A stretch of 64,000 bases of DNA from Nesterenkonia xinjiangensis (GTDB taxonomy: Bacteria; Actinomycetota; Actinomycetes; Actinomycetales; Micrococcaceae), in contig NZ_JACCFY010000001.1 of assembly GCF_013410745.1 (NCBI RefSeq), positions 1,798,001 through 1,862,000 on the forward strand, given 5' to 3'. The position numbers and the translations under genes are program-made. This document shows positions 57,527 to 64,000 of the stretch, in pieces. Each line of letters begins with the position of its first letter. Position 1 is the stretch's first letter. The notes below the pieces were generated by a model, which saw only the letters and a list, made by a program, of their open reading frames with translations, ran no database searches and had not been told where the DNA came from.

Positions 57527-58880
57527 CGTGATCTTGGCGGGGGCCGTGCTGGCCATCTGGACGCTGGTGTACCTGGTCACTCAGGTGCTGGTGGACCCGC
57601 CGCTGGCCATCCTGCCGACCATCGGCGCGGGCACGGTGCTGACCGTCGCCGTCGTGCTGGGATACCCGTCGGCGCTGCGCGGTCCGCGCGGACGCGGCGG
57701 GGCACGCGTCGGTGGCCGGGCGGTGCGCCGGGAGGAGCGGGACCGCCTGGAGGCCGCACGCGGAGTCCGGGATCTGGCCGCCGCCGGACGTTCGGTGCCG
57801 CTGCGCTCCGGGCTCACCCCTGAGGCCGCACGCCGGACGGCTGAACTGCTGCAGCCGATGCTCTCCGGGGACGCGATCGCCATCACCGACCGCCAGGACA
57901 TCCTCGCCTTCGTGGGGCCCGGGGCGGACCATCACCGGGTGGGAGGTGAGATGCAGACCCGGGCGGCGGTGCGCGCCATCGAGAAGGGCCGCACCGTGGT
58001 GGTGCAGGATCGCGCCGGGCTGGGCTGCAAGGTTCCCGACTGTGCGCTGCAGTCCGCGGTCATCGCTCCGCTGGCCATCGGCTCCCGAGTGGTGGGCTCC
58101 CTGGGGGTCTTCCAGGCACGCATGGAGATCCCGCCCAAGCAGCTGGTGGAGGACATGGCCACCATGCTGTCCCTGCATCTGGAGCTGGCCGAGATGGACC
58201 GTGAGCGGCGGCTGGCCACCCACGCTCGGCTGGATGCGCTGCGCGCCCAGATCAACCCGCACTTCCTGTTCAACATCCTCAACACCATCGCCTCCAAGGC
58301 CCGCACCCGGCCAGACGAGGCGCGCGAACTGCTCCTGCGGCTCTCCGAGTTCTTCCGGTATGCGGTCCGGCAGGAGGGGCACTTCGCGGAGTTCGCCCAG
58401 GAGTACTACTTCGTGCGGACCTACCTCTCCCTGGAGCAGGCGCGGTTCGGGGAGCGGCTGCAGGTCCGCTATGACATCGATCCGCAGGTGCTGACCTCCC
58501 GGGTGCCGGTGCTGACCATCCAGCCGCTGGTGGAGAATGCGGTCAAGCACGGCATCGCGGACAAGAAGGAGGGCGGCACAGTGCGGTTGCGCGCCCGGGT
58601 GGATCCGCTGACCCGGACCACCTCCATCCGGGTCTCCGACGACGGCGTCGGCATGGACCCGGCGGTGCTCGCCCGGCTGATGCGCGGGCAGGACGAGGGC
58701 GCGGGCGGCGACGATGAGGACGGGGCGCTGTCCGGACTGGGCTCCTCCGGGCACGCCGGGGTGGGGCTGCGCAACATCACCGAGCGGCTGGAGACCCTCT
58801 TCGGGGACCGCTACGACCTCTCCATCTCGACCCCTCGCGGCGGCGGCACCGTGGTGGACCTGCGCGTGCCGATGACGTGA
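57516..58880 (+). CDS. LytS/YehU-type sensor histidine kinase
   Basis: 454 residues. Two N-terminal helices (to ~55), a GAF-like sensing domain (~95-215, including GEMQTRAAVRAIEKGRTVVVQDRAGLGC and APLAIGSRVVGSLGVFQ), the His_kinase domain with phospho-acceptor in RAQINPHFLFNILNTI (near residue 250), and a HATPase domain (PLVENAVKHGI, VSDDGVGMDP, GVGLRNITERL, GGGTVVDLRVP). LytS-type kinases pair with LytTR regulators. ATG 57516 overlaps the symporter gene. The partner regulator is at 60580, 1.7 kb downstream. Confidence 0.92.
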   Translation: MRGSVILAGAVLAIWTLVYLVTQVLVDPPLAILPTIGAGTVLTVAVVLGYPSALRGPRGRGGARVGGRAVRREERDRLEAARGVRDLAAAGRSVPLRSGLTPEAARRTAELLQPMLSGDAIAITDRQDILAFVGPGADHHRVGGEMQTRAAVRAIEKGRTVVVQDRAGLGCKVPDCALQSAVIAPLAIGSRVVGSLGVFQARMEIPPKQLVEDMATMLSLHLELAEMDRERRLATHARLDALRAQINPHFLFNILNTIASKARTRPDEARELLLRLSEFFRYAVRQEGHFAEFAQEYYFVRTYLSLEQARFGERLQVRYDIDPQVLTSRVPVLTIQPLVENAVKHGIADKKEGGTVRLRARVDPLTRTTSIRVSDDGVGMDPAVLARLMRGQDEGAGGDDEDGALSGLGSSGHAGVGLRNITERLETLFGDRYDLSISTPRGGGTVVDLRVPMT

Positions 58881-58902
58881 CCGAAGCGCGACGACCGGCG
58901 AC

Positions 58903-59583
58903 TCAACAGCCGGATCCGACGAGCAGATTCTCCACGGACCAGCGGAATACGTCCTCGATCTCCGGGACGGGCACGGCCCCGGCGACTGTCAGCGGACTCG
59001 TCTCCGGGTCCGGCGGGGGCGGCCATTCGGTGCGGGCATCGTCGGTCACCTCGATGATCGCGTGGCCGAAGACCAATGCCGTCAGGGCGTAGGAGATGCG
59101 CGCCGCCACAGGAACGCTCGGTCCGCACGCGTGGATCGCGCCGATCAGTGACTCGTTGAGCCGGTACGCCCCTGGACCGCCGATCGGACGGTCGAACAGG
59201 ACGCGCGCGATCGCCGGATGCGCACGGAACTCAGCCAGCACATGGGCCGCGAAGTCGACCACCCGCCGTCGTGCTGACTCCTGGTCCTCGTCTGGATCGG
59301 CCTGTGGTGGGCCCGGGCTCGGGCTGGCACCGTCGGGGGACAGGAGCGTGAGATCAAGATGCTCCAGGGCCGCATCCGCGACCTCTTCGAGGAGTGCATC
59401 GCGTGACCGTGCGTAGGTGTAGAGGGCGTTCGGCGCCACACCCAGCTCGCGGGCGACGCCCCGGAGGCTGAACGTGTCCATCCCGTCTCGCTCGAGCACC
59501 GTGGTCGCGGCGGCGAGCACCCGCGGGACCGACAGGTCACCACGCGGGCCAGGTTTCCGGGCCCTCCCACTTGTTCGCGTCAC
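58903..59583 (-). CDS. TetR-family regulator (TetR_C/tetracycline-repressor-like)
   Basis: 226 residues. HTH: SVPRVLAAATTVLERDGMDTFSLRGVARELGVAPNALYTYARSRDALLEEVADAAL. The C-terminal part (IGGPGAYRLNESLIGAIHACG, ISYALTALVFGHAIIEV) matches the TetR_C domain. GTG 59583 with AGAGGT upstream is likely; GTG 59586 is possible. The open frame above it is antisense to the CPBP gene. It is divergent from that gene, with an operator in the overlap region. Confidence 0.85.
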   Translation of the reverse strand: MTRTSGRARKPGPRGDLSVPRVLAAATTVLERDGMDTFSLRGVARELGVAPNALYTYARSRDALLEEVADAALEHLDLTLLSPDGASPSPGPPQADPDEDQESARRRVVDFAAHVLAEFRAHPAIARVLFDRPIGGPGAYRLNESLIGAIHACGPSVPVAARISYALTALVFGHAIIEVTDDARTEWPPPPDPETSPLTVAGAVPVPEIEDVFRWSVENLLVGSGC

Positions 59584-59607
59584 CACGGCACCTCTATCGT
59601 GACCATC

Positions 59608-60507
59608 ATGGAGTCTGTACAGCGTACAAAATTGTCGGCCGGGCGTCCGAGCGCCACGCCGTTCGTCCTCGCATTCGCCGTCATCGTCATGGCCGCAGTG
59701 GCGCTGGCGACCATGCCTGTCTACGCCGGTGCGGATCCGGCCTATCTGACAGTGCTCACTCCGGTGTTCCAATGGGTGCCGTTCCTGGCGATCGTGGTCC
59801 TTCATGCCGTTCATCGCTCCCGAGTCACGCAGGCCCCGGGCGATGCGGCGCGGGAGGCCCCGTGGAGGCTCTGGGTCGCCTCCGGGGTGACGCTGCGCGG
59901 CAGGAGCAGCTCGATCATCGTGATGTCGCTCGTCGCTCTCATCGCCCTGGTGATCACCGCTGTCGTCCCGCTCGTCGCCTCGGGGGCGGCGGGGATGATC
60001 GATCTGCGCTGGGCCGAGGGCGCCGCGATGGCTGCGTTCCTGACGCTGCCGGTGGCCGTCGTGTTCATGGTCCCCGTCGCCGGAGAGGAGCTGGCATGGC
60101 GGGGCTACCTCACCTCGTTGCTGAGCCGGCACGGATTCGCTGCGACCACCGCGCTCATCGGTGGGCTGTGGGCGCTGTGGCATCTGCCGCTCCTCGCGGC
60201 TCTCGCGCATGTCGGGGAGCTCGACGGGCGCGACGTCGTCTCTAAGACCATCGACCTGCTGCTGGCGGCGGTCCTCGTCAGCGCTCTGCGCTATCTCTCC
60301 GGCAGTGTCTGGCCCGCAGTCTTCGCCCATGCCCTGTTCAACAATCTGTTCCAGATGGTGCAGTACAACTTCATGGAGCCGCTCTCGGCGGCGACGACCA
60401 GTGGCTACTGGGGGTACATGGCGGTCTCGTGGGTGACGTGGCTGATCGTGGATGCCGTGCTCGTGGTCTGGGTGTATCGCGCGACGGGCGGTCGGCTGGA
60501 TCGGTGA
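59608..60507 (+). CDS. CPBP-family intramembrane glutamic protease
   Basis: 299 residues, about eight helices. Family motifs: AGEELAWRGYLTSLLSRHG (EExxxR), LIGGLWALWHLPLLAAL (Hxx) and FAHALFNNLFQMV (HxxxN). CPBP/Rce1-like proteases cleave prenylated-like or peptide substrates, or have bacteriocin self-immunity roles. ATG 59608 follows TATCGT (59595-59600) by seven bases, a leaderless-type start; GTG 59599 lies inside that box. Confidence 0.85.
   Translation: MESVQRTKLSAGRPSATPFVLAFAVIVMAAVALATMPVYAGADPAYLTVLTPVFQWVPFLAIVVLHAVHRSRVTQAPGDAAREAPWRLWVASGVTLRGRSSSIIVMSLVALIALVITAVVPLVASGAAGMIDLRWAEGAAMAAFLTLPVAVVFMVPVAGEELAWRGYLTSLLSRHGFAATTALIGGLWALWHLPLLAALAHVGELDGRDVVSKTIDLLLAAVLVSALRYLSGSVWPAVFAHALFNNLFQMVQYNFMEPLSAATTSGYWGYMAVSWVTWLIVDAVLVVWVYRATGGRLDR
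59616..59628. promoter_or_regulatory. TetR operator TGTACAGCGTACA
   Basis: Perfect TGTAC/GTACA arms around AGC, just inside the CPBP coding start and between the two divergent genes. A position right after the inferred transcription start suits repression. Confidence 0.6.
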
Positions 60508-60579
60508 GTGCGGGTCGGGGCGCGATCCGCGCTGTGACGCCCGTCATGGAACCCTGGATGCCAGCTCTATACTGATCGG

Positions 60580-61383
60580 ATGATGCCGCGCGCGCTGATC
60601 GTGGATGACGAGGCTCCAGCCCGCGAGGAGCTGCGGTATCTGCTCGAGGAGGTCGGGCGCGTGCAGGTGGTCGGTGAGGCCACCAACGGGGAAGAGGCGT
60701 TGGTGCTGCTGAACTCTTTGGACTACGACCTCGTCTTCCTGGACATCCGCATGCCGGGGCTCTCTGGGCTGGAGGTCGCCGAGCAGCTGCGCGAGATGCC
60801 GCATCGGCCGCAGGTCATCTTCACCACCGCCTACCCGGACCACGCGGTGGAGGCCTTCGACCTGGCCGCCGCCGACTACCTGGTCAAACCCTTCGACGCC
60901 GAGAGGCTCCGGCGTGCCGTGGACCGTGCGCTCTCCTCGGTCGCGGGGCGTGGGGAGCGTGCCGAGCCGGGAGTGCGGCACGACGACGGCGCCCCTGCCT
61001 CTGTCGACGCTGCCCGACAGGCGGTCCGGGCGCGGGCGGCCGAGCCGGAGCCGCTGGTGCGCATACCGGTGCAGAAGGATGGGCGGACGATGCTGGTGGA
61101 CGGGGATTCGATCGTCTACGCGTCCGCCGCCCGGGGGTACTCCTCGCTGAAGCTCGGCGATGAGCGGGTGCTGGTCTCCTTCTCGCTGAATGAGCTCGAG
61201 CGTCGCCTGCAGGGCCACTTCTTCCGTGTCCACCGCTCGTATTTGGTGAACCTGCGCTATGTGCGCGAGCTCGTCCCGGACTTCCGCGGCGCGCTGGTGC
61301 TGGTCATGAACGACCGCCAGCGCAGTCGGGTGGAGGTCTCCCGGCGGCATGCGGCAGAGCTGCGGCGTCGCCTCGGGGTGTGA
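60580..61383 (+). CDS. LytTR-type response regulator
   Basis: 267 residues. Receiver domain: ALIVDDEAPAREELRYLL, phospho-acceptor Asp in LVFLDIRMPGLSGLEVAEQL, TTAYPDHAVEAFDLAAADYLVKPF. A polar linker leads to the LytTR DNA-binding domain (IPVQKDGRTMLVDGDSIVYASAARGYSSL, FRVHRSYLVNLRYV). It is the evident partner of the LytS-type kinase at 57516, though separated from it by a TetR-CPBP pair. ATG 60580 follows TATACT by six bases. Confidence 0.92.
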   Translation: MMPRALIVDDEAPAREELRYLLEEVGRVQVVGEATNGEEALVLLNSLDYDLVFLDIRMPGLSGLEVAEQLREMPHRPQVIFTTAYPDHAVEAFDLAAADYLVKPFDAERLRRAVDRALSSVAGRGERAEPGVRHDDGAPASVDAARQAVRARAAEPEPLVRIPVQKDGRTMLVDGDSIVYASAARGYSSLKLGDERVLVSFSLNELERRLQGHFFRVHRSYLVNLRYVRELVPDFRGALVLVMNDRQRSRVEVSRRHAAELRRRLGV

Positions 61384-61405
61384 GGCGGCCGGGGTGTGAA
61401 GCTGC

Positions 61406-62074
61406 TCAGTCTCCCTCGGCGTCCTCCCGTGAATCGACGGGCGAGGGCAGCGGCAGCACGCTGAGGTAGACGCGGGCGCGGCGGTCGTCGTCGCCGGGTC
61501 CTGAGGCTTTGACGCGTGCCTCGGAGGCGTCGGTGTGCCGCTCGATGACCTCCATCAGCTCGTCGCGCATGGCGCGCATCTCCTCGGCGGACATGGTCGA
61601 GGTGGAGTTGGAGTCCACGGAGGACTCGATCCAGTGCTGCGGCTCCTCGGTGACATTGGTCATCCATCGGCGCAGCGTCTGGAAGCGCTCCTGCATCTGA
61701 TGTTGCCACAGGGCCTGCGCCACCGGCATCTGGGAGGGATCGCCCTTGAGCAGCTCCGCCCGCAGGCTGAACCCGGCCGGCTTCCACCAGCGTTCCCGGC
61801 CGGTGCCGCGGTCCGGGTCCTCCTCCACGAGGCCGTGCTTCTCCAGCTGGCGCAGGTGGTAGCTGGTCTGCCCGGTGCTCTCGTCGAGGTGTTTGGCCAG
61901 TTGGGTCGCCGTGGCTGATCCCTTGTCGCTCAGATACGAATACATGGCCATCCGCAGGGGGTGGGCGAAGGCCTTCATGGTCTTCGAATCCATCTGCAGA
62001 TCTGCCTCGCCGGGCAGCTTCTCGAGATCGTCGGGCGCAGAACTTCTCGGCCGGGGGGTCTTGTGCTCATCCAT
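61406..62074 (-). CDS. Winged-helix (ArsR-like, HTH_20) regulator
   Basis: 222 residues. Helix-turn-helix: DSKTMKAFAHPLRMAMYSYLSDKGSATATQLAKHLDESTGQTSYHLRQLEKHGLVEEDPDRGTGRERWWKP. The C-terminal part is helical (QALWQHQMQERFQTLRRWM). ATG 62074 (MDEHKTPRP) is chosen; the open frame to 62122 crosses the operators. It is divergent from an MFS efflux gene and should repress it and itself. Confidence 0.85.
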   Translation of the reverse strand: MDEHKTPRPRSSAPDDLEKLPGEADLQMDSKTMKAFAHPLRMAMYSYLSDKGSATATQLAKHLDESTGQTSYHLRQLEKHGLVEEDPDRGTGRERWWKPAGFSLRAELLKGDPSQMPVAQALWQHQMQERFQTLRRWMTNVTEEPQHWIESSVDSNSTSTMSAEEMRAMRDELMEVIERHTDASEARVKASGPGDDDRRARVYLSVLPLPSPVDSREDAEGD

Positions 62075-62122
62075 ATGCAGAGATACCTTTGCATAGACAT
62101 CGTTGCAGAGAAATCTCTGCAA
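62075..62122. promoter_or_regulatory. Two palindromic operators between regulator and MFS gene
   Basis: TTGCAGAGAAATCTCTGCAA (62103-62122) is a perfect 9-base-arm palindrome. ATGCAGAGATACCTTTGCAT (62075-62094) is an imperfect copy abutting the regulator start codon. Centre-to-centre spacing is 28 bases. Confidence 0.75.
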
Positions 62123-62157
62123 ACCTTTCTCGGCACCAGTCTACGGAGATGGTCACC

Positions 62158-63831
62158 ATGGCGCACACCACCACACCGGAGCAGCACGACGACGGCGGCG
62201 TCGTCGCCGTCGCGACCGAGGTCGGCAGTGCCGGCGACACCGAGGCAGCCACTCCTCTCCGGCGCGAGCCGCTCGGCCGCCCGTTCAACGCCCATCTGGC
62301 CACCGTGGCGCTGGCGAACCTCTCCGACGGGATCCTGATGACCGGGATCCCACTGATCGCCGTCTCGCTGACCCGCTCTCCGCAGGAGATCGCGCTGCTC
62401 TCGGCCCTGTTCTGGCTCTCGTGGCTGTTCTTCGGGCTGCTGGCCGGGGCCGTCATCGACCGTGCCGACCGCCGCAGGGTCCGGATCCTGGCTCTCTCCG
62501 TGAGGGTGGTCATCATGGTGGGCCTGGTCGCGGTCGCCCTGGCCGGGGCGCTGAGCATCGCCGTGCTGATCGGCTTCATGGGTCTCTACGGACTCACCCA
62601 GGTCTTCGCAGACCTGGCCGGGCGCACCATGGTCCCGCAGGTGGCGCCGCGTTCGCGGCTGGCCGCGGCCAACGGGCGCACCATGGCCGCCGAGAAGATC
62701 TTCAACGACTTCATCGGACGCCCGGTGGCGGGACTGTTGGTGATCCTCGGCGCCGGCTGGGTGATCGGAGTGCCGGCGGCGATCTGTGTGGCGGCCGTGC
62801 TGCTGCTGATGTTCGGCCTGCGGGGTGACTTCCGGGCCGGCCGGACCGGCGACGCTGGGCCGGGTGACGGTGATGTCTCCCGGGCCGAGGGTGCCCAGCC
62901 TGCGCCCGATCGGCCTGCACCCGACCAGCCTGCCGGGCTGGGGCCGGTCCTCGAGGGCCTGCGGCTGGTCATGGGACACCGGGTGCTGCGTCCCATCGTG
63001 GTGATGTCCTGCGCCGCCAATCTGGCGACCACAGCCTACTTCGCCGTCTACATCCTCTGGGTGGTGGGGGAGGGGTCTGCCGTGGGCCTCACGGAGGCCC
63101 AGTACCCGCTGCTGGCCGTGGCGGGCGCGGTGGGCGCCGTCGTCGGCTCCCTGCTGGTGGAGCGCATACGCATCGTGATCCCTGAGGTGCCGATGATGCT
63201 TGGGGCGTTCATGCTCCAGGTCCCGCTGCTGGTGCTGCCGGTGCTGCTGCCGCGGTTCGATGCCCTGCTCATCGGTGCGGCGGTGATGGGCTTCTTCAAC
63301 ATGACCGGCAACGTGGTGGCGATGACGCTGCTGCAGCGGCTGGTCCCCGGTGCCACGCTGGGGCGAGTGATCGGCGCGGTCACCACGGTCGGCTTCGGGC
63401 TCATGCCGCTGGGGGCGCTCTTGGGTGGTCTGGTCGGCGAGCACCTGGGGCTGCCGGCGGTGTTCATCTCCGCGGCGGCGCTCCTGGGCCTCTCGCTGCT
63501 CTACCCGATGCTGCGGGTCAGCCAGCGGATGGTCGACGAGGACGAGCATGGGGACGGATCCGGGGGAGGGCCCGAAGGGGGACCCGAGGATAGGCCCCAG
63601 GGTGGAGGCGAGGATGTCCCCACCCCGAGAAACACGTCGGGTGGGGAGCCCGCCACCGCTGAGCCGCTGAATCTGGCTCGTAGCGTTCACGAATCCCCCA
63701 GTCGACGCCGCCGCCCACGGCCGCGCGCGGCGGCGGAGCGGCCCATGCGTCTCGCACGCCAGCGAGCCGAGGCCGAGCGAAGTGCCAGGCAGAGCGCGCT
63801 CGGGGGCGGCGTCGAGTTCCGCTGGGCCTGA
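62158..63831 (+). CDS. MFS transporter, DHA3/macrolide-efflux type
   Basis: 557 residues, twelve helices plus polar ends. Segments ATVALANLSDGILMTGIPLIAVSLTRSPQEIALLSALFWLSWLFFGLLAGAVIDRADRRRV (helices 1-2 and the loop) and GRTMVPQVAPRSRLAAANGRTMAAEKIFNDFIGRPVAG match the MFS_3 efflux group. The charged C-terminal ~90 residues are low-complexity. ATG 62158 has GGAG nine bases upstream. Drug or metabolite export is inferred. It is controlled by the divergent winged-helix regulator. Confidence 0.82.
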   Translation: MAHTTTPEQHDDGGVVAVATEVGSAGDTEAATPLRREPLGRPFNAHLATVALANLSDGILMTGIPLIAVSLTRSPQEIALLSALFWLSWLFFGLLAGAVIDRADRRRVRILALSVRVVIMVGLVAVALAGALSIAVLIGFMGLYGLTQVFADLAGRTMVPQVAPRSRLAAANGRTMAAEKIFNDFIGRPVAGLLVILGAGWVIGVPAAICVAAVLLLMFGLRGDFRAGRTGDAGPGDGDVSRAEGAQPAPDRPAPDQPAGLGPVLEGLRLVMGHRVLRPIVVMSCAANLATTAYFAVYILWVVGEGSAVGLTEAQYPLLAVAGAVGAVVGSLLVERIRIVIPEVPMMLGAFMLQVPLLVLPVLLPRFDALLIGAAVMGFFNMTGNVVAMTLLQRLVPGATLGRVIGAVTTVGFGLMPLGALLGGLVGEHLGLPAVFISAAALLGLSLLYPMLRVSQRMVDEDEHGDGSGGGPEGGPEDRPQGGGEDVPTPRNTSGGEPATAEPLNLARSVHESPSRRRRPRPRAAAERPMRLARQRAEAERSARQSALGGGVEFRWA

Positions 63832-63861
63832 TCTCCTCCCCTGAGCCCCTCCACCTGAGCC

Positions 63862-63941
63862 CCGCCCCTCACTCCCCGCCCCTCACTCCCCGCCCCTCAC
63901 TCCCCGCCCCTCACTCCCCGCCCCTCACTCCCCGCCCCTCA
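63862..63941. repeat. 14-bp tandem repeat, about 5.7 copies
   Basis: The unit CCGCCCCTCACTCC is repeated head to tail without change, ending in CCGCCCCTCAT. It lies downstream of the MFS gene in a stretch (63832-64000) with no gene visible. Confidence 0.9.
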
Positions 63942-64000
63942 TCGAGTGGGGGAATCTCCTACCGCTAAGTCGCCGATTCCGGCTGTGAGTGGTCGTGAAT

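Noticed and set aside
61975-63690. 571-residue minus-strand frame over the MFS gene
   Set aside because: Antisense shadow of the efflux transporter; its only protein-like end is out of frame with the winged-helix regulator.

Overview
This is a G+C-rich chromosomal segment whose gene content fits an actinobacterium, probably of the Micrococcaceae (a Nesterenkonia- or Arthrobacter-like organism; the genus is an inference). Supporting signs are a mycothiol-type arsenate reductase, a short actinobacterial ArgA, a perfect GlxR/CRP box, a PHO box built of GTTCA-type direct repeats, frequent GTG starts, and about ten genes that begin 6-7 bases after a TAnnnT -10 box, as leaderless actinobacterial transcripts do.

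Layout. 1-9.7 kb: the 3' end of radA, mutY, a two-armed arsenic resistance locus (acr3-arsC facing arsR and an arsC-like gene), a single-gene AbiEi/PD-(D/E)XK protein between related palindromes, a YdcF protein, a FUSC exporter and argA. 9.7-16 kb: the high-affinity phosphate system pstSCAB behind a PHO box, converging on a low-affinity Pit transporter with its DUF47 partner. 16.4-26.2 kb: a TetR-controlled MFS gene leading into a dimethylglycine/sarcosine-dehydrogenase-like fusion enzyme, then an IclR regulator divergent from an operon of a DmdA/GcvT-like methyltransferase, a short MTHFR-type protein and formate-THF ligase. Together these look like a folate-linked demethylation route that turns N- or S-methyl groups into formate and ATP. 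26.2-29.3 kb: small VOC, AraC, YjbR and ATP-grasp genes, including a deletion that joined an AraC gene to a beheaded VOC gene. 29.4-34.5 kb: a LacI-controlled sugar-oxidation cluster (binding protein and two Gfo/Idh/MocA dehydrogenases, no permeases). 34.6-39.2 kb: a 940-residue Orn/Lys/Arg decarboxylase and an acetyltransferase fused to a second helical domain.

39.4-48.2 kb is an integrative element of about 8.8 kb in the 3' end of tRNA-Lys(TTT). It has a tyrosine integrase, CI-like repressor, AlpA-type excisionase, RepA-like ATPase, 67-bp tandem repeats and an HK97-type major capsid protein, but no terminase, portal, protease or tail gene. It also carries a two-gene cargo of visibly lower G+C content. 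It resembles a stripped-down phage satellite.

48.2-64 kb: two membrane or surface proteins, an MFS carrier, an acetate-type SSS symporter with a DUF4212 subunit behind a GlxR box, and a second SSS symporter co-transcribed with a LytS-type kinase. The matching LytTR response regulator is separated from that kinase by a TetR-CPBP protease pair. A winged-helix regulator divergent from an MFS drug-efflux-type gene, with palindromic operators between them, and a 14-bp tandem repeat close the window.

The strongest candidates for undescribed biology are the methyl-THF-producing demethylation module, the capsid-only integrative element with its cargo pair, and the AbiEi-nuclease gene between palindromes.
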